From positions 372,001 through 436,000 of the forward strand of contig NZ_CP042430.1 in assembly GCF_007970665.1 (NCBI RefSeq): a stretch of DNA of 64,000 nucleotides, in the 5' to 3' direction. This DNA is from Baekduia soli. Lineage in GTDB: Bacteria > Actinomycetota > Thermoleophilia > Solirubrobacterales > Solirubrobacteraceae. Position 1 is the stretch's first letter; the number at the start of each line of letters is the position of its first letter. Made by a program: the position numbers and the translations under genes. This document shows, one piece after another, positions 52,944-62,392 of this stretch. Below the pieces are notes generated by a model. It searched no databases. It saw nothing but the letters and a program-made list of their open reading frames with translations, and was not told the DNA's origin.

Positions 52944-54545
52944 TCACATGCGGAAGACGCCGAAGCCCTCGGCGCCCTCCACGGTGGTGGCGTGCACGGC
53001 CGAGAGCGCGAGGCCCAGGACGGTGCGCGTGTCGCGCGGGTCGATGATCCCGTCGTCGTAGAGGCGCCCCGACATGGGCAGCGCGAGCGACTCGGCCTCG
53101 ATCTGGGCCTCGACCGCCTCGCGCATCGCGGCGTCGGCGGCCTCGTCGACGGCCTCGCCGCGGGCGGCCGCCGCGGCCCGGGCGACGATCGACAGCACGC
53201 CGGCCAGCTGGGCGCCGCCCATGACCGCGACCTTCGCGTTGGGCCACGCGAACAGGAAGCGCGGCCGGTAGGAGCGGCCGCTCATCCCGTAGTTGCCCGC
53301 GCCGTAGGAGCCGCCGCAGATCACCGAGATGTGCGGGACGGTCGAGTTGGACACCGCGTTGATCATCTGCGCGCCGTGCTTGATGATCCCGCGCTGCTCG
53401 TATTCGCGGCCGACCATGTAGCCCGTGACGTTGTGCAGGAACAGCAGCGGGACGTCGGCCTGGTTGCACAGCTGGATGAACTGCGTGGCCTTCTGGGCCT
53501 CCTCGCTGAAGATGATGCCGCGCTGGTTGGCGATGACCCCGACCGGGAAGCCGTGGATCGCCGCCCAGCCCGTCGTCAGCGACGTGCCGTACGCGGGCTT
53601 GAACTCGTCGTAGTCGGAGGCGTCGACCACGCGGGCGAGCACCTCGCGCATGTCGAAGGGCTCGCGCAGGTCGGTGGCGGCGATGCCCGCGAGCTCCTCG
53701 GGGTCGTGACACGGCTCGCGCACCGGCAGCACCGTCGGGCCCGGCCCGTGCTTGCGCCGGTTGAGCCGCCGCACGACCTGGCGGCACAGCCGCAGCGCGT
53801 CGCGCTCGTCGAGGGCCAGGTAGTCCGACAGGCCCGAGACGCGCGAGTGCATCCCGGCGCCGCCGAGCGCCTCGTCGTCGGACTCCTCCCCCGTGGCCAT
53901 CTTGACGAGCGGCGGCCCGCCGAGGAACACCTTCGAGCGGTCCTCGATGAAGATCGTGTAGTCGGCCATCCCCGGCGTGTACGCGCCGCCGGCGGTGGCG
54001 TTGCCGAACACGACGGCGATGTTCGGGATGCGCGCCCGCGACATCTGGGCCTGGCGGCGGAACCCCTCGCCGGCCGGGACGAACAGCTCGGCCTGCGTCG
54101 GCAGGTCGGCGCCCCCGGACTCGACGAGCGAGATGAACGGCAGCCGGTTGTCCATCGCGATCTCCATCGCGCGGATCGCCTTGCGCAGCGTGTAGGGGTT
54201 CATCGTGCCGCCGCGGATCGTCGCGTCGTTGGCCACGATCACGCACTCGACGCCCTCCACGACGCCGATCCCCGTCACCGTGCTCGCCCCGACCGCGAAC
54301 GGCGTCTCGTAGGCGGCGAACGGCTGCAGCTCGAGGAACGCGGTGTCGCGGTCGAGCAGCAGCTCGATCCGCTCGCGCGGCAGCAGCTTGCCCCGCTCGC
54401 GATGGCGCTGCACGTAGCGCTCGCCCCCGCCGGCGCGCGTCTGCGCGAGCAACTCGTCGAGCCGCGCGACGAGGCCGAGCATCGCCTGGCGCCGCCGGGC
54501 GTAGCCCTCCGACGCGAGGTCCACCGCGCTGGCCAGCGTCGTCAT
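52944..54545 (-). CDS. Acyl-CoA carboxylase beta subunit (carboxyltransferase)
   Basis: A 533-residue carboxyltransferase with two crotonase-like halves: ERIELLLDRDTAFLELQPF, ANDATIRGGTMNPYTLRKAI, VFGNATAGGAYTPGMADY, LFLHNVTGYMVGREYEQRG and CGGSYGAGNYGMSGRSYRPR, FLFAWPNAKVAVMGG. The substrate is best guessed from the MCC/geranyl-CoA group, since NQADVPLLFLHNVTGYMVG and AAYGTSLTT-like segments are typical there. Forms the holoenzyme with the biotin subunit. Confidence 0.93.
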   Translation of the reverse strand: MTTLASAVDLASEGYARRRQAMLGLVARLDELLAQTRAGGGERYVQRHRERGKLLPRERIELLLDRDTAFLELQPFAAYETPFAVGASTVTGIGVVEGVECVIVANDATIRGGTMNPYTLRKAIRAMEIAMDNRLPFISLVESGGADLPTQAELFVPAGEGFRRQAQMSRARIPNIAVVFGNATAGGAYTPGMADYTIFIEDRSKVFLGGPPLVKMATGEESDDEALGGAGMHSRVSGLSDYLALDERDALRLCRQVVRRLNRRKHGPGPTVLPVREPCHDPEELAGIAATDLREPFDMREVLARVVDASDYDEFKPAYGTSLTTGWAAIHGFPVGVIANQRGIIFSEEAQKATQFIQLCNQADVPLLFLHNVTGYMVGREYEQRGIIKHGAQMINAVSNSTVPHISVICGGSYGAGNYGMSGRSYRPRFLFAWPNAKVAVMGGAQLAGVLSIVARAAAAARGEAVDEAADAAMREAVEAQIEAESLALPMSGRLYDDGIIDPRDTRTVLGLALSAVHATTVEGAEGFGVFRM

Positions 54546-54620
54546 CGGACCGCCTGGGGATCGTCGGGCTCAGCGATCCCGCCATCTTGACCGACGGACC
54601 GGCGGCCACGCGGCGGCGGG

Positions 54621-55772
54621 TCAGGGCTGCGGCAGCGGCTCGGTCGCCGCGATCACCGCGGCCGCGCGCAGCAGGAAGAACGCGGGCATCGAGTCGGCGT
54701 CGGCCGCCGCGAGCTGCTCGGCCGCGGCGAGCAGCCCGTCGACGCGCTCCAGCGCCGGGCCGGCGGCCCCCGGGTCGGGGTCGCGGCACGCCGCGCGGGC
54801 GAGCACCACGCCGGGCATCGCCGGAGGCAGCCGCAGCGGTGGGCCCGCGCCCATGGCCCCGCCGAAGGCCATCGCCAGATAGGTGCCCACCCGCGCCAGG
54901 CGGCCGTTGACGAGCCGGTCGGGCGCGAGCCGGGGCGCGGTCGCCGAGGGCGGCGGCCCGCCCTCGAGCACCGCGCGCATGGTCCCGCCGGCCACCAGCG
55001 CCCGCTCCCCGGCGTCCAGTCCCGCGTAGGCGGCGGCGCGCAGGGTGAGGAAGAGCCCGGCGTCGGGCTGCCCGTAGGGGGCGTCGGAGGCGAAGACGAT
55101 GCGCTCGGCGGGCACGCGGGCGAACAGCTCGACGACGTCGGCCGGTGACAGGGTCGACGTGTCGTACAGGACCGCGGGGTGGCCGGCCAGGCGGCTGGCG
55201 AACATGCCCTGGTCGGCGATCGCCGCGTGGGCGAGCACGAGCGCCACCTCCGGGAAGCGCAGCGCGAGGTCGGCCAGCGGGTCCATCCGCGGCATCCCCC
55301 GGCCGGCATGGATCAGGATCGGCACCCCGGCGTCGCGCGCCACCTCGAAGATCGCCTCCGCGGCGGCGTTGCCGAAGCCGAAGGCCTGGGCGCGCGGGTG
55401 CAGCTTGATGCCGCGCGCGCCGAGGCCGAGGCAGCGCTGCGCCTCGCCGACCGGGTCGTCGGCCGGGTCCAGGCGGCAGTAGGGGAACAGGCGGCCGCCG
55501 GACTCCGCGGCCCAGGCGAGGATCCGGTCGTTGGGGGCGCGGTAGGCCGGGTGGCGCTGGGGGTCGTGCAGCGCGAAGACGCAGGCCGCGGCGTCCGGGC
55601 CGACCTCGTCGAGCTGCCGGAGCAGGCTCGCGAGGTCCAGCGACCGCCCGTCCTCGTCGAGGCCGAGATGGGTGTGGGCGTCGATGATCCCGCCGCCGGG
55701 TGGGCCGAGCGCCTCGAGCTCGGCGCCGAGCGACGCGACCGCCGCGGACTCCGGGGGACCCGCAGCGGTCAG
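54621..55772 (-). CDS. TIM-barrel amidohydrolase family protein, CTG start
   Basis: About 383 residues: GGGIIDAHTHLGLDEDGR (metal-binding HxH), GARGIKLHPRAQAFGFGN, PILIHAGRGMPRMDPLADLA and IVFASDAPYGQPDAGLF, in the order of the amidohydrolase_2/ACMSD-like family. No ATG, GTG or TTG precedes the metal motif in frame; the first plausible start is CTG 55772, which overlaps the upstream stop as CTGA. Starting instead at GTG 55343 would delete the active site. Probably hydrolytic decarboxylation or hydration of an aromatic-ring breakdown product. Confidence 0.82.
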   Translation of the reverse strand: MTAAGPPESAAVASLGAELEALGPPGGGIIDAHTHLGLDEDGRSLDLASLLRQLDEVGPDAAACVFALHDPQRHPAYRAPNDRILAWAAESGGRLFPYCRLDPADDPVGEAQRCLGLGARGIKLHPRAQAFGFGNAAAEAIFEVARDAGVPILIHAGRGMPRMDPLADLALRFPEVALVLAHAAIADQGMFASRLAGHPAVLYDTSTLSPADVVELFARVPAERIVFASDAPYGQPDAGLFLTLRAAAYAGLDAGERALVAGGTMRAVLEGGPPPSATAPRLAPDRLVNGRLARVGTYLAMAFGGAMGAGPPLRLPPAMPGVVLARAACRDPDPGAAGPALERVDGLLAAAEQLAAADADSMPAFFLLRAAAVIAATEPLPQP

Positions 55773-56884
55773 CGGGCGCCCGGAAGGTCGTAGACGGCCC
55801 TGGCGTTGCCGCCGAGGATCGCGCGGCGCAGGTCGTCGTCCAGCGACGTCGGCAGGGCCGAGGGCGGGTCGAAGTCCCAGTGCGGGTAGTCACTGGAGAA
55901 CAACAGCCGGCCGGGCATGTCCAGCGCCGCGAGGGCCTCGTGGAACTGCTCGGGGCGCTCGGGCTCCTCGATGGGCTGCGTGGTGAACCAGAAGTGCTCG
56001 CGGATGTACTCCGAGGGCCGGCGCTGCAGGTGGGGCACCTCGCCCTTGAGCTGCTCGAACGCGCGGTCGAAGCGCCACAGGAACGGCGCCACCCACGACC
56101 AGCCGCCCTCCTGGATGACGATCTTCATGTCCGGGAAGCGCTCGAAGACGCCCTCGCACACCATGCTGGCCATCTGGTTGAACAGCGCCTGGGGCAGCCC
56201 GACGTGGTCCTCGTAGTAGTAGGAGACCCAGCCCGCACCGGTGATGAGGTTGTTGCCCGTCGAGCCCGGGTGCATCGCCAGCGGCATGCCGCGCCCCGTG
56301 CAGAGCTCGTAGAGCTTCCAGTACTTGCGGTGGCCCAGCGGCTTCTGCGTGCGGAACGGGATCTGGATCTGCACGAAGCGATCGTCGTCGGCCCAGCGCT
56401 CGGCCTCGGCCACGAGCGACTCGGGGTCCTCGAACGGGGTGCAGATCGACGCGCGCAGGCGGTCGTCGCGATCCAGCCACTGCTCGGCGACCCAGTCGTT
56501 CGTGGCCGCCATGAGCGCGTTGGTGAACTCCTGCGGCTGGTTGCCGCCGACGAACATCTGCACCGACATCATGATCGAGTTGAGGATCGCGATGTCGATG
56601 TGCTCGCGGTCGAGCAGCTGCTCGATGAAGAACTCGGGGTCCGAGCCGGGCAGCTTGCCGGAGGGCGACCAGGAGTCGGCGCGGGAGGCCATCCAGCGGG
56701 CGCGCACGATGCCCATCTCGCCGAGCGTGCGCAGGCCGTAGGTGTCCAGGTACTCCCGCCAGCGGGCCGGCAGGTGCGGACGCAGGTCGTCGAGCATCGG
56801 GAGGTTGTGGGAGTCGCAGTCCACCACGAAGTCGCGCTGGGCGAGGGAGCTCGGTGAACCTGGCGCGAGGGTTGTTTCGCTCAT
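55769..56884 (-). CDS. Amidohydrolase family 2 (metal-dependent TIM barrel) protein
   Basis: A 371-residue protein: FVVDCDSHNLPMLDDLRPHL at the N-terminus, AMHPGSTGNNLITGAGW, IVIQEGGWSWVAPFLWRFD and LLFSSDYPHWDFDPPSALP. The N-terminal motif is DCDSHN rather than HxH, so metal binding is different from its neighbour. This group includes 2-hydroxymuconate- and gamma-resorcylate-type decarboxylases. First gene of the operon with amidohydrolase, carboxylase subunits and ligase, coupled by CTGA. Confidence 0.88.
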   Translation of the reverse strand: MSETTLAPGSPSSLAQRDFVVDCDSHNLPMLDDLRPHLPARWREYLDTYGLRTLGEMGIVRARWMASRADSWSPSGKLPGSDPEFFIEQLLDREHIDIAILNSIMMSVQMFVGGNQPQEFTNALMAATNDWVAEQWLDRDDRLRASICTPFEDPESLVAEAERWADDDRFVQIQIPFRTQKPLGHRKYWKLYELCTGRGMPLAMHPGSTGNNLITGAGWVSYYYEDHVGLPQALFNQMASMVCEGVFERFPDMKIVIQEGGWSWVAPFLWRFDRAFEQLKGEVPHLQRRPSEYIREHFWFTTQPIEEPERPEQFHEALAALDMPGRLLFSSDYPHWDFDPPSALPTSLDDDLRRAILGGNARAVYDLPGAR

Positions 56885-57088
56885 GCTTCACTCCTGCTGC
56901 GGATCGGGATGTGGACCCCTGGGGGCTGCGGCACCGTCCAGCATGCCATCTCGGGGCCCCGCGGCCAACCTCGGGCGCCCCGGCGGGCCGCGCCCTGTGT
57001 GCGCCATCCCACGGCTGCGGCATACAGGTCTGGCGCCCGTGGCCGACCTCAGGGGTGACCGCTGGGCAGCGTCGAGCGGTCGCCCGCC

Positions 57089-59287
57089 ATGCCCCTCCCC
57101 GCCCGACTCCATCGCCCCGGCCGCACGCCCACGTCCCCGCTGACGCGGCTGCGGCGCATGTTCCTCGGGGCCGCCCTGGCCAGCCTGGTCCAGGCGACCG
57201 TGATGATCGCCGGCGCGGACGCGCCCGTGGCCGTTCGGGCGCTGGGGGCGGCCGCGGCCCTCGTGCTGTGCGCCAGCTGGCTGTCGGGCGCCCGGCGCGG
57301 CGCGTTCCGCCGGGCGGCCGACCTCGTCGAGGTGCCCGCGCTGCTCGTCCTGATGCACATCGCGCCCGGCAGCCCGTTCGTGCCGCTCTTCGGCCTGGCC
57401 TTCCGCTCGCTGTACGGCGGCCCGCGCGGCGCCATGGCGCGCTACGCGCTGTGGGTCGCCGCGCTGCTGCTCGCCCACGCCACCCGCGGCGCGGTCGAGA
57501 TCCGAGCCGACCTGGCCCGCGCGCTCGGCCTCGCGATCGCCCCTCCGCTCTTCCAGGTCCTCCTCGCGGCCCTGCGCCGCCTCCAGGCCAGCGAGCAGCG
57601 GCTGGCCTCGCTCGTGCAGAACTCCACCGACGTCGTGACGGTCCTGGGCGAGGACCTCGTCATCACCTGGCAGGCGGAGCCGATCCGGACCGTCCTGGGC
57701 CACGACCCCGCCGACCTCAGCGGCACGTCGCTGCTGGACCTCGTCGACGAGGACGATCACGCGGCCCTGCACACCTTCGTCGACGACGCCGCCCGGCAGC
57801 ATGGCCTCGTGCGGACGATCCCCCTGCACCTGCGCCACGCCGACGGCGGGCTGCGGGAGTTCGAGGTCGTCGTCTCCGACCGCCTCGGCGACCCCAGCGT
57901 CCGTGGCCTGGTCCTCAACATGCGCGACGCGACCGAGCGCAGCCGGCTGGAGCGCGAGCTGCGCCACCTCGCCGCCGAGCGCGAGCACGACGCGCTGCAC
58001 GACCCGCTGACCGGGCTGGCCAACCGGCGCAAGCTCTTCCAGCGCCTGGAGGCCGCGATCGCCGCGGCCGTCGGCGAGGATCGCGCCGTGGCCCTGCTCA
58101 TCATCGACCTCGACGGCTTCAAGGAGCTCAACGACACCCTCGGCCACCAGGCCGGCGACCGCCTCCTGAGCGAGATCGGCCCGCGGCTGGCCGCCGGTGC
58201 GCCGGCGGCCGACCTCGTCGCGCGCCTCGGCGGCGACGAGTTCGCCGTGGTGCTGGGCCCGGGCGTCACGCTGACCGAGGCCGAGCGCACCGCCTGCGCC
58301 ATCCGCGCGATCATCGACCGCCCGGTGGCACTGAGCGGGCTGACGCTGCGGGTGCGCGCCAGCGTCGGCATCGCGATGTACCCCGAGCACGCGCCGAACC
58401 TGACGGCGCTGGTGCAGCGGGCCGACATCGCGATGTACTGCGCCAAGTCCGAGGGGCTCGGTCACAGCGTCTACGACCCCGCCCGCGACAGCTCCTCGAC
58501 GCAGCGCCTGGCGCTCATGGGCGAGCTGCCCGAGGCGATCGAGTCCGACGAGCTCGTCGTGCTCTACCAGCCGCTGATCGACTTCCGCTCGGGCGCGATC
58601 GCCGGCGCCGAGGCGCTCGTGCGCTGGCAGCACCCCGTCCACGGGCTGCTCGGGCCCGACGTCCTGCTGCCGCTCGTCGAGCAGAGCGGCCTGATGTCCC
58701 TGCTCACCGGGCGCGTCCTGGATCGCGCGCTGGCCCAGCGCGCGGCGTGGAGCGCCGCGGGCCTGGACCTCGACGTGGCCGTCAACCTCGCCGCGCCCAA
58801 CCTGATCGACATCGGCTTCGCCGCCGCGGTCGACGCGCTCCTGCGCGAGCACGGCGTGCCGCCCCGCGCCCTGACGCTCGAGGTCACCGAGACGATCGTG
58901 GCCGCCGACCCGCCGCGGGTCATCGGGGTGATGGGCCAGCTCCACGCGCTCGGGGTGCGGCTGTCGCTCGACGACTTCGGCACGGGGTCGTCCTCGCTCA
59001 GCTTCCTGCGCCGGCTGCCCGTGCAGGAGCTCAAGATCGACAAGTCGTTCGTGCTCGGCATGGACGGCCACGCCCACGACGGCGCGATCGTCAGGATGAT
59101 CACCCGGCTCGGACACGACCTCGGCGTCTCTGTCGTCGCCGAGGGCATCGAGACCGCCGCGGTCTACGAGCACCTACGCGCCGGCGGCTGCGACCGCGGC
59201 CAGGGCTTCCTGCTCGGGCGCCCGGTCCCTGCGGACGAGCTCGCCCGGCTCGCCGCGGCCGAGCCCGCCGGCCGCGCCGCGGCCTGA
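57089..59287 (+). CDS. Membrane GGDEF-EAL c-di-GMP protein with PAS domain
   Basis: The 732-residue protein has four or five N-terminal helices (to about 160), a PAS domain (175-285), a GGDEF domain with intact GGDEF at 381-385, no RxxD I-site before it, and an EAL domain: GAEALVRWQHPVHG, LTLEVTETIV, SLDDFGTGSSSLSFL, VVAEGIETAAVY and GQGFLLGRP. Both catalytic centres look intact, so it could make or cleave c-di-GMP depending on the PAS signal. It is the only intact c-di-GMP gene here, against three broken ones. Confidence 0.95.
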   Translation: MPLPARLHRPGRTPTSPLTRLRRMFLGAALASLVQATVMIAGADAPVAVRALGAAAALVLCASWLSGARRGAFRRAADLVEVPALLVLMHIAPGSPFVPLFGLAFRSLYGGPRGAMARYALWVAALLLAHATRGAVEIRADLARALGLAIAPPLFQVLLAALRRLQASEQRLASLVQNSTDVVTVLGEDLVITWQAEPIRTVLGHDPADLSGTSLLDLVDEDDHAALHTFVDDAARQHGLVRTIPLHLRHADGGLREFEVVVSDRLGDPSVRGLVLNMRDATERSRLERELRHLAAEREHDALHDPLTGLANRRKLFQRLEAAIAAAVGEDRAVALLIIDLDGFKELNDTLGHQAGDRLLSEIGPRLAAGAPAADLVARLGGDEFAVVLGPGVTLTEAERTACAIRAIIDRPVALSGLTLRVRASVGIAMYPEHAPNLTALVQRADIAMYCAKSEGLGHSVYDPARDSSSTQRLALMGELPEAIESDELVVLYQPLIDFRSGAIAGAEALVRWQHPVHGLLGPDVLLPLVEQSGLMSLLTGRVLDRALAQRAAWSAAGLDLDVAVNLAAPNLIDIGFAAAVDALLREHGVPPRALTLEVTETIVAADPPRVIGVMGQLHALGVRLSLDDFGTGSSSLSFLRRLPVQELKIDKSFVLGMDGHAHDGAIVRMITRLGHDLGVSVVAEGIETAAVYEHLRAGGCDRGQGFLLGRPVPADELARLAAAEPAGRAAA

Positions 59288-59299
59288 GCGCCCGCCCGG

Positions 59300-60367
59300 T
59301 CAGCCCCGCAGCGGGCTGGGCTCCGTCCCGGCCCACAGCTCGGCGGCCGACGCCGCCTGGGCGCGCTCGCCGAGCGTGCGCGCGCGGCGACGCTCGCCGC
59401 CGCCGTCCGAGCGCCACGACCACAGCCGCCGGGTGAAGTGGTGCAGCTGGTACTCGCGCGTGGCCCCGATCGCGCCGTGGCACTGGTGCGCGCTGCGGGC
59501 GACCTCGGTCGCCGCCTCGGCGGCGATGAGCGCGAGGCTCCCGGCGCTCGCGGCCAGCGCCGCGTCGTCCTCGGCGCGGCAGGCGTCGTCGAGCATCGCG
59601 TCGACGAGCGCCGCGTGGGCGGCCATCGTCGCCAGGTGCGCGCCGACGAGCTGGAAGCGCGTCAGCGGGCGCCCGAACTGGCTGCGCCGCGACGTGTGCT
59701 CGCGCGTCAGGGCCAGCGCGCGGCCCAGAGCGCCGGCGATCTGCGCGCTGCGCAGCACCTCGGCGCGTGGCGCCAGCAGCGCGGCCGCGCGCCGCCCCTC
59801 CGAGCCGTCGGCCGCGGCGACCGCGACGGCGTCCAGGACGACGTCGTCGCGCGCCTGACCGGCGAGGTCGACGTGCGGCTCCACGGCCGCCCCGGGGCCC
59901 TCGAGGTCGACGACCACCAGCGCGCCGTCCGGCCCGGCCGCCACCAGCGCCCGGGCGTGGCGCGCCCACGGCACGCGGGCCAGCCGCCCGGTCGCCTCCG
60001 GGCCGCCGGGCGCGGGGCGCAGCGCGAGGGCATCGCCGTCGTGGGCGACCGTCAGGATCGCGCCCTCCGGCGGCTGCTCGAGCCCTGCGGTGGCCAGCGC
60101 CCAGCGCGCGAGCGCCGTCTCGACGAGCGGCATCGCCAGCGGATGGCGGCCCGCGGCCTGCGCGAGGATCACCAGGGGGCCGACGTCGTCGCCCATGCCG
60201 CCCAGGTCCTCGGGCAGCCCGGCGTGATCCCAGCCCAGCTCGGCGCACAGCGCCCACGCCTCGGCGGCGAGGCTGCCGTCGTCGGGCGGATCCCAGTCGG
60301 CCGGGTGCAGCGGCGCGAGCGCCTCCTCGAGCGACCGCTCCAGCAGCAGCGCCTCCTCGCGCGTCAC
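59300..60367 (-). CDS. Acyl-CoA dehydrogenase, short beta-type subunit
   Basis: A 355-residue ACAD: N-terminal helical part (EEALLLERSLEEALAPLHP, AGLPEDLGGMGDDVGPL), middle sheet region, then QIAGALGRALALTREHTSRR, SQFGRPLTRFQLVGAHLA and QCHGAIGATREYQLHHFTRR. The FAD-binding SxTEAGSD-type motif is missing, as in the beta chain of heteromeric ACADs. It overlaps the next upstream ACAD gene by 4 bases, and the two likely form an alpha2beta2 enzyme. Confidence 0.9.
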   Translation of the reverse strand: MTREEALLLERSLEEALAPLHPADWDPPDDGSLAAEAWALCAELGWDHAGLPEDLGGMGDDVGPLVILAQAAGRHPLAMPLVETALARWALATAGLEQPPEGAILTVAHDGDALALRPAPGGPEATGRLARVPWARHARALVAAGPDGALVVVDLEGPGAAVEPHVDLAGQARDDVVLDAVAVAAADGSEGRRAAALLAPRAEVLRSAQIAGALGRALALTREHTSRRSQFGRPLTRFQLVGAHLATMAAHAALVDAMLDDACRAEDDAALAASAGSLALIAAEAATEVARSAHQCHGAIGATREYQLHHFTRRLWSWRSDGGGERRRARTLGERAQAASAAELWAGTEPSPLRG

Positions 60368-61464
60368 CGGGCCACCTCCGCGTCCTTGGCGATGATGCCG
60401 GCCAGGATCTCGGTGGAGCCGCCGCGCAGCGAGATGCCGGGCATCGCGAGCTGCACGTCGGCGAGCATGGCGGCCGTGGCCTCCGAGCCGGGCTCCAGCA
60501 GCCGCCGGGCCGTCTCGAGCAGGTCCTGCTCGTAGCTTGTGCCCAGGAACTTCAGGATCGCCGCCGCCTGGGCGGGCGCCTCGCCGGCGTCCATGCGCCG
60601 CGCGGTCTCCCAGGCCAGGGTCCGCAGGCCGCGCAGGCGGGCGACGAGGCCGCCGATCGCCTCGGCCGCCGACGCGTCGCGCTCGGCGCCGGCGGCGAGC
60701 GCCTGCAGCAGCGGGTAGGTGCTCATGAAGCGCTCGGGACCCCCGCGCTCGAAGGCCAGCTGCGCGGTGACCTGCTCCCAGCCGCGTCCCACGGTGCCGA
60801 TCACCCGGCCCTCGGGGACGAACGCGCCGTCGAAGAACACCTCGTTGAAGTGGTGCTCGCCGGCCAGGTCGTAGATCGGCCGGACCTCGACCTCGGGCGT
60901 GCGCATGTCGACCACGAACTCGCTGAGCCGTCCGGCCTTGCCGGCCGCCGAGTCGGTGACGGCCAGTACGTAGGCGAACTCGGCCCGGTGGGCGTTCGTC
61001 GTCCAGATCTTGGTGCCCGTGACGCGGAAGCCGTCGCCGTCGCGCTGCGCGACGGTGCGCACGGCGGCCAGGTCGGAGCCGGCCTCGCTCTCGCTCATCC
61101 CCAGGCAGAACGTCAGCTCGCCGGCGGCGATGGGCGGCAGCAGCTCGTGCTTGAGCGCCTCGGTGCCGTAGCGGAGGATCGCGGGGCCGATCTGGCGCTC
61201 GGCGATCCAGTGGGAGGCCACGGGCGCGCCGGCGCGCAGCAGCTCCTCCGTGACCACCAGCCGCGCCAGGTGCGGCTGCCCGCGGCCGCCGTAGGCCGTC
61301 GGCCAGGTGATCCCGAGCCAGCCGCGGCGCCCGAGGTCCTGCGAGAACCCACGGTCGACGCCGCGCATCCAGGCGTCGCAGCGCGGTGCGAAGCGCCCGG
61401 TGGCCTGCTCGGCGGCCAGGAAGGCGGCGACCTCGGACCGCAGCTCGGCGAGGGGCTCAGCCAC
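60364..61464 (-). CDS. Acyl-CoA dehydrogenase, alpha-type subunit
   Basis: A 366-residue ACAD with GITWPTAYGGRGQPHLARLV, FCLGMSESEAGSDLAAV (FAD site), GTKIWTTNAHRAEFAYVLA, the catalytic-base position in LAFERGGPERF and the closing SLRGGSTEILAGIIAK. It keeps the FAD and base features missing from its partner, consistent with a heteromeric FadE-type enzyme for bulky CoA esters such as steroids or terpenoids. GTG-free ATG start, coupled downstream by overlap. Confidence 0.92.
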   Translation of the reverse strand: MAEPLAELRSEVAAFLAAEQATGRFAPRCDAWMRGVDRGFSQDLGRRGWLGITWPTAYGGRGQPHLARLVVTEELLRAGAPVASHWIAERQIGPAILRYGTEALKHELLPPIAAGELTFCLGMSESEAGSDLAAVRTVAQRDGDGFRVTGTKIWTTNAHRAEFAYVLAVTDSAAGKAGRLSEFVVDMRTPEVEVRPIYDLAGEHHFNEVFFDGAFVPEGRVIGTVGRGWEQVTAQLAFERGGPERFMSTYPLLQALAAGAERDASAAEAIGGLVARLRGLRTLAWETARRMDAGEAPAQAAAILKFLGTSYEQDLLETARRLLEPGSEATAAMLADVQLAMPGISLRGGSTEILAGIIAKDAEVAR

Positions 61465-62392
61465 CGTGGCCCTGCCCGGCCTGGTCGTCCTTGACGCGCA
61501 CGAGTGCCGTGACCGTCTCGTTGACGGGCGCCGGCACCCCGTGCTCGTGCGCCAGGGGGCCGATGGCCCCGTTGATCACGTCGACCTCGGTGCGCCGTCC
61601 CGCCAGGACGTCGAGCAGCATGGAGGGCCGCGCGCCGGGGATCTTCTCCCCGAAGGCGCGGACGTAGGCCGACGCGTCGTCGAAGCCGAGGTCGACGTCC
61701 ATCGCGCGCGCCACGGCGTAGGCCTCCTCGGCGCACGACGACGAGACCCACCAGCCGCTCGGGCTGTCGAGCATGCCCTGGATGGTGAGCCCCGTCATCG
61801 CGCAGGGCCCGGAGAAGGCGACGTTGCAGATGAGCTTCTCCCACACGAGCTTGTGCACGTCGTCGTAGGTGTTGACGGTGAAGCCGGCCGCGCGCCAGAC
61901 GTCGGCCACGCGCTCGATCCGCGGGCTGACCGGTCCGCGGCGCTCCCCGAGCCGCACGAGCTCGAGCCCGTGGTGGTGCACGTGCCCCGGTCCCCGGATG
62001 GAGGCGCCGAAGCCGCCCACGACGCCCATCGCCACCCGGTCCTCGCCGAGGACGGCGGCGACGCGGTCGGCGCTGCCCAGGCCGTTCTGGATCGAGAGCA
62101 CGAGCGTGTCGTCGCCGAGCAGCGGCGCGGCGGCGCGGGCCGCATCCTGCACGTGATGGGCCTTGGTCGCGATGACCACCAGGTCGACCTCGCCGGCCTC
62201 GCCGGCGTCGGTGGTGGCGTGCACGGCCACGGTGCTGTCGCCGCTGGCGCCCTCCACGCGCAGGCCGCGCTCGCGCATCGCGGCCACGTGCTCCTCGTCG
62301 ACGTCGATGGCCCAGACCTCGTTGCCCGCCCGGCCCAGAAGGCCGGCGTAGACCGCGCCCATGGCGCCCACGCCGACGATCGCGATCCTCAC
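61457..62392 (-). CDS. 2-dehydropantoate 2-reductase (ketopantoate reductase) family protein
   Basis: A 311-residue protein: RIAIVGVGAMGAVYAGLLGR (NADP site), LVVIATKAHHVQDAARA, VLSIQNGLGSADRVAAVLG, KLVWEKLICNVAFSGPCAM with the catalytic Lys, and RPSMLLDVLAGRRTEVDVING. In CoA operons such relatives reduce hydroxy/keto acids other than pantoate. GTG start overlaps the upstream hydrolase stop; its end overlaps the ACAD by 8 bases. Confidence 0.9.
   Translation of the reverse strand: MRIAIVGVGAMGAVYAGLLGRAGNEVWAIDVDEEHVAAMRERGLRVEGASGDSTVAVHATTDAGEAGEVDLVVIATKAHHVQDAARAAAPLLGDDTLVLSIQNGLGSADRVAAVLGEDRVAMGVVGGFGASIRGPGHVHHHGLELVRLGERRGPVSPRIERVADVWRAAGFTVNTYDDVHKLVWEKLICNVAFSGPCAMTGLTIQGMLDSPSGWWVSSSCAEEAYAVARAMDVDLGFDDASAYVRAFGEKIPGARPSMLLDVLAGRRTEVDVINGAIGPLAHEHGVPAPVNETVTALVRVKDDQAGQGHGG

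Noticed and set aside
56885-57088. c-di-GMP (GEMM) riboswitch in front of the GGDEF-EAL gene
   Set aside because: I could not find the conserved GEMM core or a credible three-way junction; the only structure is an imperfect repeat.
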